From Muribaculaceae bacterium (lineage in GTDB: Bacteria > Bacteroidota > Bacteroidia > Bacteroidales > Muribaculaceae), in assembly GCA_017424575.1 (NCBI GenBank), contig JAFOYQ010000004.1, forward strand, positions 1 through 49,349: a stretch of 49,349 bases of DNA, written 5' to 3'. Positions 34,275 through 43,041 of the stretch are shown here, piece after piece. Made by a program: the position numbers and the translations under genes. Under the pieces are notes generated by a model. It was not told the origin of the DNA. It did not search any database and was given only the letters and a program-made list of their open reading frames with translations. The first letter of the stretch is position 1, and each line of letters starts with the position of its first letter.

Positions 34275-34850
34275 TTATTGAGCTACAGCAACCTTTGAAT
34301 GACGAATCACCTTGTCATTCATTGTATAACCTTTAGTAACAGTATCAATAACTTTCCCTTTTTGAGAATCATCTGCAGCAGGAATCATTGCAATAGCTTC
34401 GTGAAGTTCGGTATCAAAATCAGCACCATTGCTTTCAATTGCTTTAACCCCATTTTGTTCAAGATATTTTACAAACTTATTGTAAATAAGATTCATACCC
34501 TCTTTTACCGATTCAGCATCCGAAGTTTCAGCCATCGCTGTCAATCCTCGTTCAAAATCGTCAACAATAGGGAGAATATCCTTCATTGCCTTTTCTGTGG
34601 CATTACGAATAATATCGGCTTTTTCCTTGATAGTGCGTTTACGGAAGTTATCAAACTCAGCCATCAAGAACATATATTCTTTCTTAGATTCTTCTAATTG
34701 AAGTTTTAATTGTTCTAATTCGTCAACAGGTTCTTCTGCAGTTTCTTCAACCGACTCGGCGTTTTCCTCTGCACCTTCTTCTACTTCTGAAACAATTTCT
34801 TTCTCTTCGTTTAATGTTTCCTCTACTTGAGATTCTTTTTTATTGTTCAT
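34275..34850 (-). CDS. grpE: Nucleotide exchange factor GrpE
   Basis: A 191-residue protein that releases ADP from DnaK. A very acidic N-terminal 60 residues (EEKEIVSEVEEGAEENAESV) are followed by the long coiled-coil (LEQLKLQLEESKKEYMFLMA, EFDNFRKRTIKEKADIIRNA) and the C-terminal beta domain (ELHEAIAMIPAADDSQKGKV). A TTG at 34871 is in frame, but the ATG at 34850 is the natural start. It is co-transcribed with dnaJ; dnaK is not in the window. Confidence 0.96.
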   Translation of the reverse strand: MNNKKESQVEETLNEEKEIVSEVEEGAEENAESVEETAEEPVDELEQLKLQLEESKKEYMFLMAEFDNFRKRTIKEKADIIRNATEKAMKDILPIVDDFERGLTAMAETSDAESVKEGMNLIYNKFVKYLEQNGVKAIESNGADFDTELHEAIAMIPAADDSQKGKVIDTVTKGYTMNDKVIRHSKVAVAQ

Positions 34851-34930
34851 TATAATGGTGTTTTTATTCAATAATTAATTAACAAACATTATATCAAAAA
34901 TGTTGCCAAAATACCATTACAAGCTATTTT

Positions 34931-35752
34931 CTATAAATCTCCAATAAAGATGTCACATTGCTCAAATTTAGGAGGATTTTCCTCTGCCAAATTGTCACCT
35001 TTGAAAATACCATATACTGCAGATCCTGAACCCGACATTGATGCATAAAGAGCACCCATGTTTAGCATTTCTTGTTTAATTTTTGATACAATAGGATGCA
35101 ATGGAAAAATACTTTTTTCAAAATCATTTTTAACAACTCCTTGCCATTTCAACATAGGCATTTTTATGAGATGTTTCAATGGTGTATCGGGCTGTTGGGG
35201 ATTGACTCCAGCGTATGCTTGCGCCGTAGGAACACTCACTTGAGGTTTAACAACCAAAATTTTATATCCAGTTAAATCCAAATCGATTTGAGTAAAATCA
35301 GTGCCAATTCCTGTAGCAAGCATAGGCGTGTTATAAATGAAAAATGGACAATCGGCGCCAATAGTTGCTGCGACTTGTGCCAACTGCTCTTTTGTTGCAT
35401 TCAACTCAAAAATTTCATTAAGGGCAATTATGGTAAAAGCAGCATCAGCACTACCCCCTCCAAGCCCAGCTCCGTCGGGGATAATTTTATGCAAATGGAT
35501 ATCAACCTCAGGCAAAGAATATTGTTTTTGCATTGCCCTAAACGCCTTAACTACAAGATTTTTTTCCATAGGACAATCTACCACTCGACCTGTAACTGTA
35601 AGGGTTGTTTGATTTCCATTAGCAGGCACAATCTCAAGAACATCACGCCAAGGTATTGGCACAAAGATTGTCTCAATATTATGATATCCATCACTACGAC
35701 GCGAAACAATATCGAGCCCTATATTTATCTTTGCATTGGGGGATACTACCAT
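34931..35752 (-). CDS. ispE: 4-diphosphocytidyl-2-C-methyl-D-erythritol kinase IspE
   Basis: A 273-residue GHMP kinase, the fourth enzyme of the non-mevalonate isoprenoid pathway. The N-terminus MVVSPNAKINIGLDIVSRRS is the substrate-binding motif, KIIPDGAGLGGGSADAAFTI is the Gly-rich ATP loop, and YASMSGSGSAVYGIF is the third motif. A short CTP-pathway-type C-terminus follows. Its TAATTTTG -7 box is 18 nt from the ATG. grpE starts 80 bp behind the stop codon, so they may be separate units. ispH lies 8 kb away in this window. Confidence 0.96.
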   Translation of the reverse strand: MVVSPNAKINIGLDIVSRRSDGYHNIETIFVPIPWRDVLEIVPANGNQTTLTVTGRVVDCPMEKNLVVKAFRAMQKQYSLPEVDIHLHKIIPDGAGLGGGSADAAFTIIALNEIFELNATKEQLAQVAATIGADCPFFIYNTPMLATGIGTDFTQIDLDLTGYKILVVKPQVSVPTAQAYAGVNPQQPDTPLKHLIKMPMLKWQGVVKNDFEKSIFPLHPIVSKIKQEMLNMGALYASMSGSGSAVYGIFKGDNLAEENPPKFEQCDIFIGDL

Positions 35753-35770
35753 AATTCACTGATTTTAGAG

Positions 35771-35778
35771 CAAAATTA
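35771..35778 (-). promoter_or_regulatory. -7 box of ispE
   Basis: The minus strand reads TAATTTTG, a full TAnnTTTG match, 18 nt before the ATG at 35752. The divergent plus-strand gene has its own box at 35884-35891. Confidence 0.5.
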
Positions 35779-35883
35779 GTAAAATTTCGAGAAACGACTC
35801 ATAATGACATGCAATATCTTAAATAAAAATTGATATTATATTAAATCGGCTTAATTATAAGTGAAATATTTGGAATTTCCGAT

Positions 35884-35891
35884 TAAATTTG
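35884..35891 (+). promoter_or_regulatory. -7 box before the small sorting-domain-like gene
   Basis: TAAATTTG, a full match, 36 nt before the ATG at 35928. No -33 box at the normal distance. It probably drives the pulA gene as well. Confidence 0.55.
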
Positions 35892-35927
35892 CTTACTTTG
35901 TAACACTAAATGGTGTAAACTGTAAAA

Positions 35928-36242
35928 ATGAAAAAACTTAGAAACATATCTGTTGCGTTTTTGATTGGACTAATGGGGGTTAGTTCGTCAATTGTTTATG
36001 CCAATCCCGCAAATGACGATATCTCTATCATCGCCTCATCACAACCTTCTATCAAAACTTCTACTGGTGCTGTAACATTAATAGTACCAAGTGATGAGTC
36101 AGTTAATTTTCAAATATATTCTATTACCGGACAGATTGTAAAAACAGCAACTGTGAGTCATGGTTCTACAACGATTGAACTACCCAAAGGGTATTACATC
36201 GTAAAATGCATTCATTGGTCGAAATCAGTGATTGTAAAATAA
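35928..36242 (+). CDS. Small exported protein resembling a type IX sorting domain
   Basis: A 104-residue protein. A signal peptide (about 1-26, ending SIVYANP) is followed by a short linker and a domain of about 65 residues with VNFQIYSITGQIVKTATV and ELPKGYYIVKCIHWSKSVIV. This is the pattern of T9SS type A C-terminal sorting domains (G-x-hydrophobic-x ... L-x-x-G-x-Y-x-V ... K-hydrophobic-V). There is no cargo domain before it. It could be a tiny secreted protein, an accessory to the pullulanase 39 bp downstream, or a DUF3244-like Ig fold. Function unknown. Confidence 0.6.
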   Translation: MKKLRNISVAFLIGLMGVSSSIVYANPANDDISIIASSQPSIKTSTGAVTLIVPSDESVNFQIYSITGQIVKTATVSHGSTTIELPKGYYIVKCIHWSKSVIVK

Positions 36243-36281
36243 TCTATTTGTAAATTATAATCAATCTAAAATAATCATTAA

Positions 36282-38303
36282 ATGAAACTCAACCTCATTA
36301 AACTTTGTACCGGAACTGTAATTTCGGCAGCATTGCTATGTGGAGTAACGGCACAAGCCTCTCAATCAAACATGGAAACTGCGTACTCTTCATTCCCTTC
36401 TTACAACGGAGAAGACCTCGAACTAAAAGTTGACAACAATGGCACACATTTCACATTGTGGTCGCCCGAAGCACAAGCAGCTCAAGTATTGTTGTACAAT
36501 ACCGACCGCAATTCTGCTTCATACGCAACTCTCGAAATGCAAAAAAGTGAAAACGGCACTTGGCGCGCGAATGTAGCAGACAAACTTTATGGTAAATTCT
36601 ATACTTTCCGCATCAAATACAATGGCAAATGGCTCGATGAAACACCAGGTGTGTGGGCTAAAGCTGTAGGCACAAATGGTCGTCGTGCTGCTATTATCGA
36701 TTTTGCCACAACCAATCCTACTGGTTGGGAAAACGACAAAGGTCCTGAGATTGGTAGCATAGCCGATGTTATCATCTACGAAATGCACCACCGTGACTTC
36801 TCTATCCATCCATCTTCGGGCATCGTAAACAAAGGTAAATTCCTCGCTCTCACCGAACAAGGCACTCGTTCACTTCTTGGAGATAAGACAGGTATTGACC
36901 ACTTAAAAGAATTGGGCATCACTCACGTTCACATTCTTCCTTCTTACGACTATAACAGTGTTGATGAAAGTCAACTTCCTGAAAACAAGTACAACTGGGG
37001 TTATGACCCTTATAATTACAACGCTCCCGAAGGTTCTTACTCAACAAACCCTTCAAACCCTTCTACTCGCATCCTCGAAATGAAGCAAATGATTAAAGCG
37101 CTTCACGATGCAGGTATTGGTGTTATCATGGACGTTGTTTATAACCACACTGCAAATAATGATGATTCTAACTTCTCATTGACAGCACCTCACTACTACT
37201 ATCGCTATCGCCAAGATGGCACATATAGTGATGCTTCGGGATGTGGAAATGAAACAGCTTCTGAACGCGAGCAAATGCGTAACTACATTGTAAATTCAGT
37301 AAAATATTGGGCTGAAGAATACCACATCGATGGATTCCGTTTCGACCTCATGGCTATCCACGACACCGAAACAATGAATAAAGTAGCAAAAACACTCAAA
37401 AAAGTCAACCCTCGCATTTTCGTTTATGGCGAAGGTTGGACATGTGGTGACTCTCCACTACCCGTTGAACGTCGTGCATTAAAAGAAAATGTTGCTAAAA
37501 TGGAAGGTATTGCAGTATTTAGCGATGACCTCCGCGATGCCGTAAAGGGTCACTATAGCAATGGCGAAAATAAAGGTTTTGCAACAAATGCTCCTGGCAA
37601 TAAAGAAACTGTAAAAATTGGTATCGTTGCCTCTACAGCACACCCACAAGTTGACTATTCTAAAGGCAATAACTCTAAATTTGCCTATGCTACGACTCCT
37701 ACTCAAATCATCAACTATGTATCTTGCCACGACGACTATAGCCTCACCGACAAACTAAATGTATCGATGAAAGGCGCAAGCGAAGAAGAAAAGATGCGTG
37801 CTGCTCGTTTGGCCCAAACTATCGTCTTCACTTCACAAGGCACTCCATTTATGTTTGCAGGTGAAGAAGTATTCCGCAACAAAAAAGGCATTCACAACAC
37901 TTATAATCGCCCTGACTCGGTTAACGCTATCGATTGGTCATTGAAAAACAAGAATGCAGAGCAATTCAACTACTACTGCGAGTTAACAAAACTTCGCAAA
38001 ACTCACCCTGCATTCCGTATGACTACAGCCGAAGCTATTGCTAAGCACATCGTGTTTGATGATATAAAAGGTGAAAACCTCATCTCTTACTCTATCAAAG
38101 ACAATGCTAACGGTGACGAGTGGAAAGAAATCAAACTCGTATTCAACGGCTCTAACGAAGCTCAAGAGGTGAAAATCAAAAAAGGCGAATGGATTATCAT
38201 CGCTCAAGATGGCAAACTCAAAGCCGACGGCATGGGAACTACTAAAGGTGGTAAAATGACAGTTGCTCCAACATCAGCGCTCATCCTTGCAAGAGTTAAA
38301 TAA
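36282..38303 (+). CDS. pulA: Secreted type I pullulanase
   Basis: A 673-residue GH13 debranching enzyme that hydrolyses alpha-1,6 links of pullulan or limit dextrins. A signal peptide (about 1-26, VTAQAS) is followed by a CBM48 (about 45-145, HFTLWSPEAQAAQVLLYN), the YNWGYDPYNYNAPEGSYS motif that marks type I pullulanases, and the catalytic barrel. HIDGFRFDLMAIHD carries the nucleophile Asp, FVYGEGWTCGD the acid Glu and NYVSCHDDYSL the third Asp. No lipobox is seen, so it is probably periplasmic. It is likely co-transcribed with the small upstream gene. Codon use is biased, as in glgP. Confidence 0.94.
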   Translation: MKLNLIKLCTGTVISAALLCGVTAQASQSNMETAYSSFPSYNGEDLELKVDNNGTHFTLWSPEAQAAQVLLYNTDRNSASYATLEMQKSENGTWRANVADKLYGKFYTFRIKYNGKWLDETPGVWAKAVGTNGRRAAIIDFATTNPTGWENDKGPEIGSIADVIIYEMHHRDFSIHPSSGIVNKGKFLALTEQGTRSLLGDKTGIDHLKELGITHVHILPSYDYNSVDESQLPENKYNWGYDPYNYNAPEGSYSTNPSNPSTRILEMKQMIKALHDAGIGVIMDVVYNHTANNDDSNFSLTAPHYYYRYRQDGTYSDASGCGNETASEREQMRNYIVNSVKYWAEEYHIDGFRFDLMAIHDTETMNKVAKTLKKVNPRIFVYGEGWTCGDSPLPVERRALKENVAKMEGIAVFSDDLRDAVKGHYSNGENKGFATNAPGNKETVKIGIVASTAHPQVDYSKGNNSKFAYATTPTQIINYVSCHDDYSLTDKLNVSMKGASEEEKMRAARLAQTIVFTSQGTPFMFAGEEVFRNKKGIHNTYNRPDSVNAIDWSLKNKNAEQFNYYCELTKLRKTHPAFRMTTAEAIAKHIVFDDIKGENLISYSIKDNANGDEWKEIKLVFNGSNEAQEVKIKKGEWIIIAQDGKLKADGMGTTKGGKMTVAPTSALILARVK

Positions 38304-38321
38304 GAGACTCATACAGACAAG

Positions 38322-38357
38322 AATAAAGCCGGGCAAATGCTCGGCTTTATTGTTTTT
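38322..38357. terminator. Terminator between pulA and radA
   Basis: AATAAAGCCG (38322-38331) pairs with CGGCTTTATT (38342-38351), with three more inner pairs, then TGTTTTT. The A-rich left arm makes it usable for the convergent radA transcript too. Confidence 0.85.
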
Positions 38358-38390
38358 ACAATATTTTAGGAGAGTATGCTATATTCTCAT

Positions 38391-39752
38391 CTACGCGAAT
38401 AGCATACGGAAGGCCTCTTCGACTTTGGCGACTTCTACTATTTTGATTTTTAGTCGTGAGGTATCAATACCTTTAAGATTGTTGCGAGGTATTATAATGG
38501 TTTTCATACCGAGTTTCTCGGCTTCCATGATGCGCTGCTCAATGCGAGTGATAGGACGTATTTCGCCCGACAATCCCACTTCGCCCGACATACACACCCC
38601 TTTTGGAATAGCCATATCAACATTGGAAGAAAGAATTGCACATATCACAGCCAAATCCAGTGCCGGATCATTTACTTTTAAGCCCCCTGCGATATTTAAG
38701 AATACATCTTTTTGCACAAGTTTGAAACCCACACGTTTTTCAAGCACTGCAAGGAGCATATTCATGCGTTTTGAATCAAAACCAGTTACCGAGCGTTGAG
38801 GTGTACCATAGGCAGCCGTACTAACTAATGCTTGTGCTTCAATCAAAAATGGACGAATCCCTTCAAGCGTTACTCCGATTGCAACACCCGACAATTCTTC
38901 ATCACTATGCGACAATAGCATCTCCGACGGATTTGTCACTTCACGCAATCCTCGTTGACACATTTCATATATCCCTAATTCTGATGTACTACCAAAACGA
39001 TTTTTTATAGAGCGAAGAATACGATACATATATTGACGGTCGCCCTCAAACTGCAACACAGCATCAACAATGTGTTCAAGCACTTTAGGTCCGGCAATAC
39101 TACCCTCTTTATTAATATGACCAATTAACAACACAGGCACTCCACTCTCTTTAGCATATTTAAGCAGTTGAGCCGAACATTCACGCACTTGACTTACACT
39201 ACCTGCCGATGATTCAATAGCATCGGTAGCAATAGTTTGAATTGAGTCAACGATAAGAATTTGAGGTTGTATCTCTTCAATGTGGTCAAAGATGTTTTCG
39301 AGCGATGTTTCACACACAATATAGCAATTATCGCTTTGTCGACCTATACGATCAGCTCGCAATTTAAGTTGGGTAGCACTCTCCTCACCCGACACATACA
39401 ATATAGTCTTTGACTTTATCGAGAGTATATTTTGCAACACCAATGTTGATTTCCCTATACCAGGTTCACCACCTATTAACACAAGCGAACCAGCAACAAG
39501 TCCACCTCCAAGCACACGATTAAGTTCCTCACTTGGCATGTGAATGCGAGGCTCATTCATCGCTTTAATTTCCGACACTTTTTGCGGTATACTCTTGGCT
39601 ACACGAGTAGATTTAGAGCCCTTACTCTGTTTTGCACTCACTTTCTCCTCAACAAGTGTTCCCCACTCGCCACACGATGGGCAACGTCCCTCCCATTTAG
39701 GAGAATCAGCCCCACATGAGTTACAAAACCACATTGACTTTACCTTTGCCAT
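38391..39752 (-). CDS. radA: DNA repair protein RadA
   Basis: A 453-residue RecA-like ATPase that drives branch migration in recombinational repair. The N-terminal zinc finger CNSCGADSPKWEGRCPSCGE (rewritten in 20 residues) has four Cys. Walker A is IGGEPGIGKSTLVLQ, Walker B is QILIVDSIQTI, and the diagnostic KNRFGSTSELGIYEM (KNRFG) is present. The C-terminal half is the Lon-protease-like domain (GLKVNDPALDLAVICAILSS, PKGVCMSGEVGLSGEIRPI). It follows the methyltransferase gene by 24 bp in the same orientation. Confidence 0.97.
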   Translation of the reverse strand: MAKVKSMWFCNSCGADSPKWEGRCPSCGEWGTLVEEKVSAKQSKGSKSTRVAKSIPQKVSEIKAMNEPRIHMPSEELNRVLGGGLVAGSLVLIGGEPGIGKSTLVLQNILSIKSKTILYVSGEESATQLKLRADRIGRQSDNCYIVCETSLENIFDHIEEIQPQILIVDSIQTIATDAIESSAGSVSQVRECSAQLLKYAKESGVPVLLIGHINKEGSIAGPKVLEHIVDAVLQFEGDRQYMYRILRSIKNRFGSTSELGIYEMCQRGLREVTNPSEMLLSHSDEELSGVAIGVTLEGIRPFLIEAQALVSTAAYGTPQRSVTGFDSKRMNMLLAVLEKRVGFKLVQKDVFLNIAGGLKVNDPALDLAVICAILSSNVDMAIPKGVCMSGEVGLSGEIRPITRIEQRIMEAEKLGMKTIIIPRNNLKGIDTSRLKIKIVEVAKVEEAFRMLFA

Positions 39753-39776
39753 ATTATTGTGTGTTATTTTCTATTA

Positions 39777-40535
39777 TTACATTCTGCGACGGAACTCGGC
39801 TATAGTTATTGCCGTAGCCATACTCACATTAAGCGACTCCGATGTTGGTCGTTCTTGTGGATATGATGGAATAAATAATCTTCGCTTAATTAAGTCACCC
39901 ACTTCATTAGATATTCCTTGTCCTTCATTACCCATCACTACAATACCATGAGGTGTCAACGATGTTTCGTAAATATTTCGACCATCGAGGAAGGTCCCAT
40001 AAACTGGCACATCGGGATTACGCTTAATCAAATCAACAAGGTCGAGATAATGCACCTTTACTCGCGAAATTGCCCCCATCGTAGCTTGAACCACCTTAGG
40101 ATTATAAACATCAACCGTATCGGAAGAGCAAACTATATCAGTGATGCCAAACCAATCTGCAATGCGCATAATGGTACCCAAATTACCAGGGTCTTGCACA
40201 CGGTCAAGTGCTATAACAAGATTTGACGATAACGATGCTTCGTCAAATTTCACCTCGGGCAACTCATACACTGCCAACACTTGTGATGGAGTTGACAACT
40301 GGCTCATACGCTCCATATCGGCACGCTTCACCACAATAGGATTAGCCCCTGGCAACAACTTTCCATGCTGCTCAATCCATGCTGTTGTTGCAAAAAGATA
40401 TCGACAGTGGAAATTCTGCCATGTATCACACACACACTTTGTGCCTTCAGCAACAAAACACCCTTCCTCTCGGCGATTACGAGCATTGCCAAGAGAAGCC
40501 ACCATTTTACGAAGATTATTTGTGAGTTCAGTCAT
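39777..40535 (-). CDS. SpoU/TrmH-family RNA 2'-O-methyltransferase
   Basis: A 252-residue SPOUT methyltransferase acting on rRNA or tRNA ribose. An N-terminal substrate-binding domain (about 1-85, EGCFVAEGTKCVCDTW) precedes the knotted catalytic domain with motif 1 RVQDPGNLGTIMRIADWFGI, motif 2 GIVVMGNEGQGISNEV and motif 3 ERPTSESLNVSMATAITIAE. Such proteins resemble RlmB or TsnR; the target nucleotide is not decided. The ATG at 40535 is chosen because the -7 box TATCTTTG (40543-40550) leaves 7 nt before it. The upstream frame to 40592 is excluded. radA is in the same operon. Confidence 0.9.
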   Translation of the reverse strand: MTELTNNLRKMVASLGNARNRREEGCFVAEGTKCVCDTWQNFHCRYLFATTAWIEQHGKLLPGANPIVVKRADMERMSQLSTPSQVLAVYELPEVKFDEASLSSNLVIALDRVQDPGNLGTIMRIADWFGITDIVCSSDTVDVYNPKVVQATMGAISRVKVHYLDLVDLIKRNPDVPVYGTFLDGRNIYETSLTPHGIVVMGNEGQGISNEVGDLIKRRLFIPSYPQERPTSESLNVSMATAITIAEFRRRM

Positions 40536-40542
40536 AATAAAA

Positions 40543-40550
40543 CAAAGATA
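40543..40550 (-). promoter_or_regulatory. -7 box of the methyltransferase/radA operon, 7 nt before the ATG
   Basis: The minus strand reads TATCTTTG then TTTTATT and ATG (40535). The predicted transcription start lies at or next to the start codon. Confidence 0.5.
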
Positions 40551-40676
40551 CAACAATCTTTGTAAATCTGCTAATTTTTCAAATCTAAGCACAACTTTTA
40601 CCCAATTTTAATCGTTTTTCGTTTGTTTTTTGAGGAGAATTTACCTTTTAAGTCAAAAGTGTTTAGTATCTTTGTA

Positions 40677-40684
40677 TGATAAAT
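40677..40684 (+). promoter_or_regulatory. -7 box of the endonuclease IV gene
   Basis: TATCTTTG, a full match, 19 nt before the ATG at 40704. No clear -33 box at 19-21 bp. Confidence 0.55.
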
Positions 40685-40703
40685 TTACAAAATTTGCAAC
40701 ATT

Positions 40704-41546
40704 ATGAAACTTATTGGAGCACATGTTTCAGCAAGCAATGGAGTGAGTCAAGCACCCATCAATGCAAATGCCATTGGTGCGGATGCTTTTGCATTGTTTA
40801 CTCGCAACCCATCTCGATGGGCATCTAAACCCATCAGCGAAAAAGAAGCCATCGCATTCAAAGAAAATTGTGAAAAATATGGCTATACTTCCGACAAGAT
40901 TCTACCTCACGATAGTTATCTCATCAACCTTGGAGCCCCCGAGGCTGATAAACTCGAGAAATCACGCGAAGCTTTTCTTGACGAGATGCAACGATGTGAA
41001 CAACTGGGGTTAACTATGCTCAACTTTCATCCTGGGAGTCACCTCAACATGATGCCAATAGATGATTGTCTTGACCTCATTGCAGCATCAATCAACATCA
41101 CCCTCGAAAAAACATCGGGTGTAAAAGCCGTGATTGAAAACACTGCTGGTCAAGGTTCTAATCTTGGATTCTCATTTGAGCAAATCGCCCATATTATTGA
41201 CAAAGTAGAGGATAAATCGCGTGTAGGTGTATGTATCGACTCATGCCATGCTTTTGCCGCTGGTTATGACCTTTCAACCATTGATGGCTATGCCGATACT
41301 TGGCGTCGTTTTGACGAAACTATCGGATTCAAATATCTTAGTGGCATGCACCTCAACGACACAAAAAAAGGACTTGCTTCAAAAGTTGACCGCCACGAAA
41401 CTCTTGGCAATGGTGTACTTGGTGCAGATTTCTTCTCATTCTTGATGAATGACCCTCGCATGGACAACATTCCATTGATTCTTGAAACACCAGATATGTC
41501 AATATGGCCTCAAGAAATTACTTGGTTAAAATCGTTAATTAAATAA
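40704..41546 (+). CDS. nfo: Deoxyribonuclease IV (endonuclease IV)
   Basis: A 280-residue AP endonuclease of the Nfo/EndoIV family (TIM barrel, three Zn ions) that cuts DNA at abasic sites. [20 protein letters not shown] is the N-terminal signature, [30 protein letters not shown] and [15 protein letters not shown] carry metal ligands, and [20 protein letters not shown] and ETPDMS complete the set. Full length. The MFS gene starts 31 bp downstream and might share its transcript. Confidence 0.97.
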   Translation: MKLIGAHVSASNGVSQAPINANAIGADAFALFTRNPSRWASKPISEKEAIAFKENCEKYGYTSDKILPHDSYLINLGAPEADKLEKSREAFLDEMQRCEQLGLTMLNFHPGSHLNMMPIDDCLDLIAASINITLEKTSGVKAVIENTAGQGSNLGFSFEQIAHIIDKVEDKSRVGVCIDSCHAFAAGYDLSTIDGYADTWRRFDETIGFKYLSGMHLNDTKKGLASKVDRHETLGNGVLGADFFSFLMNDPRMDNIPLILETPDMSIWPQEITWLKSLIK

Positions 41547-41577
41547 ATCATTAATATATCAAATTACATTTATAGAA

Positions 41578-42936
41578 ATGAAAACTAAACCCGATTTAAG
41601 TTTTTGGAAACTTTGGAATTTGAGTTTCGGATTCTTTGGCGTTCAAATCGCTTACGCGCTACAAAGTGCAAATATCTCGCGTATTTTTGCCACACTTGGT
41701 GCCGACCCACATGATTTGAGTTTCTTCTGGATTCTTCCTCCATTGATGGGTATCATCGTTCAACCACTTGTTGGTAAATGGAGTGATAACACTTGGACTC
41801 GTTTCGGTCGTCGCATTCCTTACTTATTCATTGGAGCACTTGTTGCAGTATTGGTAATGTGTATGTTGCCTAATGCCGGTAGTTTCGGTTTCGGAGTTGG
41901 TGCAGCGATGATTTTCGGTCTTATCTCATTGATGTTCCTCGACACCTCAATCAATATGGCAATGCAACCATTCAAAATGATGGTAGGTGACATGGTAAAC
42001 GAAAAGCAAAAAGGGCTTGCGTATTCAATCCAAAGCTTCCTCTGCAATGCTGGTAGCCTTGTTGGATATCTCTTCCCATACATCTTTACCGCAATAGGCA
42101 TTGCAAGTGTTGCTGCAGCAGGAGAAATTCCTGATTCAGTTAAATGGTCATTCTACATCGGTGCAATAATTCTTATTTTATGTGTAATTTACACAACTAT
42201 TACCGTAAAAGAAATGCCTCCAAAAGAATATGCTGAATATCATGGCATTACCGAAAGCGACAAAGACGAAAAAACTAATATGATAAAGCTCCTCATCAAT
42301 GCTCCTAAAACATTCTGGACCGTTGGTTTAGTTCAATTCTTCTGTTGGGCTGCATTCATGTATATGTGGACATATACCAATGGTGCAATCGCAGTAAGTG
42401 CATTTGACACTCCAACTATTGTGAAAGACGGAGTAGTTATGTTGGACGTTGCTTCTAAACAATATCAATCGGCAGGTGACTGGGTAGGTGTATTATTCGC
42501 TGTACAAGCAATTGGCTCAGTTCTTTGGGCAATCGTAATTCCAATGTTCAAAAACCGCAAATTCATCTATGCGTTGAGTCTTGTTCTTGGTGCTATTGGT
42601 TTCATTTCAACATACTATATTGCTGACCAATACATGTTGTTTATCTCATACGCTCTTATTGGTTGCGCGTGGGCTGCTATGTTGGCTTTACCATTTACAA
42701 TCCTCACAAACTCATTGTCGGGCAAGAACATGGGTACATACCTCGGTCTATTTAATGGCACAATTTGTCTCCCACAAATTGTTGCAGCGGCTGTAGGTGG
42801 TGTATGTGTGGCATTACTCACTCCTGCAGGAGAAATTGCAGCACAAGATCGCATGCTCGTTCTTGCTGGTATCCTTCTCCTCGTAGGTGCAGTTTCAGTA
42901 TTTATCATTAAAGAAACTTCTGCTGAAAAGAAATAA
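41578..42936 (+). CDS. SLC45-like MFS transporter (possible maltose/disaccharide carrier)
   Basis: A 452-residue inner-membrane MFS protein with twelve predicted helices. FWKLWNLSFGFFGVQIAYAL and QSANISRIFATLGADPHDLS mark the N-terminus, followed by FWILPPLMGIIVQPLVGKWS and SDNTWTRFGRRIPYLFIGAL, the loop 2-3 motif of the sucrose/maltose-transporting SLC45/GPH-like branch. LLTPAGEIAAQD separates the last helices. Substrate inference (a maltose-like sugar) fits the alpha-glucan genes in this window but is not proven. A strong terminator follows. Confidence 0.85.
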   Translation: MKTKPDLSFWKLWNLSFGFFGVQIAYALQSANISRIFATLGADPHDLSFFWILPPLMGIIVQPLVGKWSDNTWTRFGRRIPYLFIGALVAVLVMCMLPNAGSFGFGVGAAMIFGLISLMFLDTSINMAMQPFKMMVGDMVNEKQKGLAYSIQSFLCNAGSLVGYLFPYIFTAIGIASVAAAGEIPDSVKWSFYIGAIILILCVIYTTITVKEMPPKEYAEYHGITESDKDEKTNMIKLLINAPKTFWTVGLVQFFCWAAFMYMWTYTNGAIAVSAFDTPTIVKDGVVMLDVASKQYQSAGDWVGVLFAVQAIGSVLWAIVIPMFKNRKFIYALSLVLGAIGFISTYYIADQYMLFISYALIGCAWAAMLALPFTILTNSLSGKNMGTYLGLFNGTICLPQIVAAAVGGVCVALLTPAGEIAAQDRMLVLAGILLLVGAVSVFIIKETSAEKK

Positions 42937-42954
42937 TTTCAGTAATTAATTTAT

Positions 42955-42997
42955 AACAATCGTCATTCGCTAATGTGGAGTGACGATTGTTTTTTTA
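42955..42997 (+). terminator. Terminator of the SLC45-like gene
   Basis: AACAATCGTCA (42955-42965) pairs with TGACGATTGTT (42981-42991) around a 15-nt loop, followed by a run of T. Confidence 0.88.
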
Positions 42998-43006
42998 TAC
43001 CTGATA

Positions 43007-43037
43007 TTGGCAAAACACAATTAAATCATTAAATTTG
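43007..43037 (+). promoter_or_regulatory. Promoter of the clpS-clpA-aat operon
   Basis: TTG at 43007-43009, a 20-bp spacer and TAAATTTG at 43030-43037. Only CACT separates the -7 box from the ATG at 43042, so the transcript should start at the start codon and lack a leader. Confidence 0.75.
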
Positions 43038-43041
43038 CACT

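Noticed and set aside
38263..38799. 178-codon frame antisense to radA
   Set aside because: It lies opposite conserved radA codons and starts inside pulA; there is no promoter and no recognisable domain.
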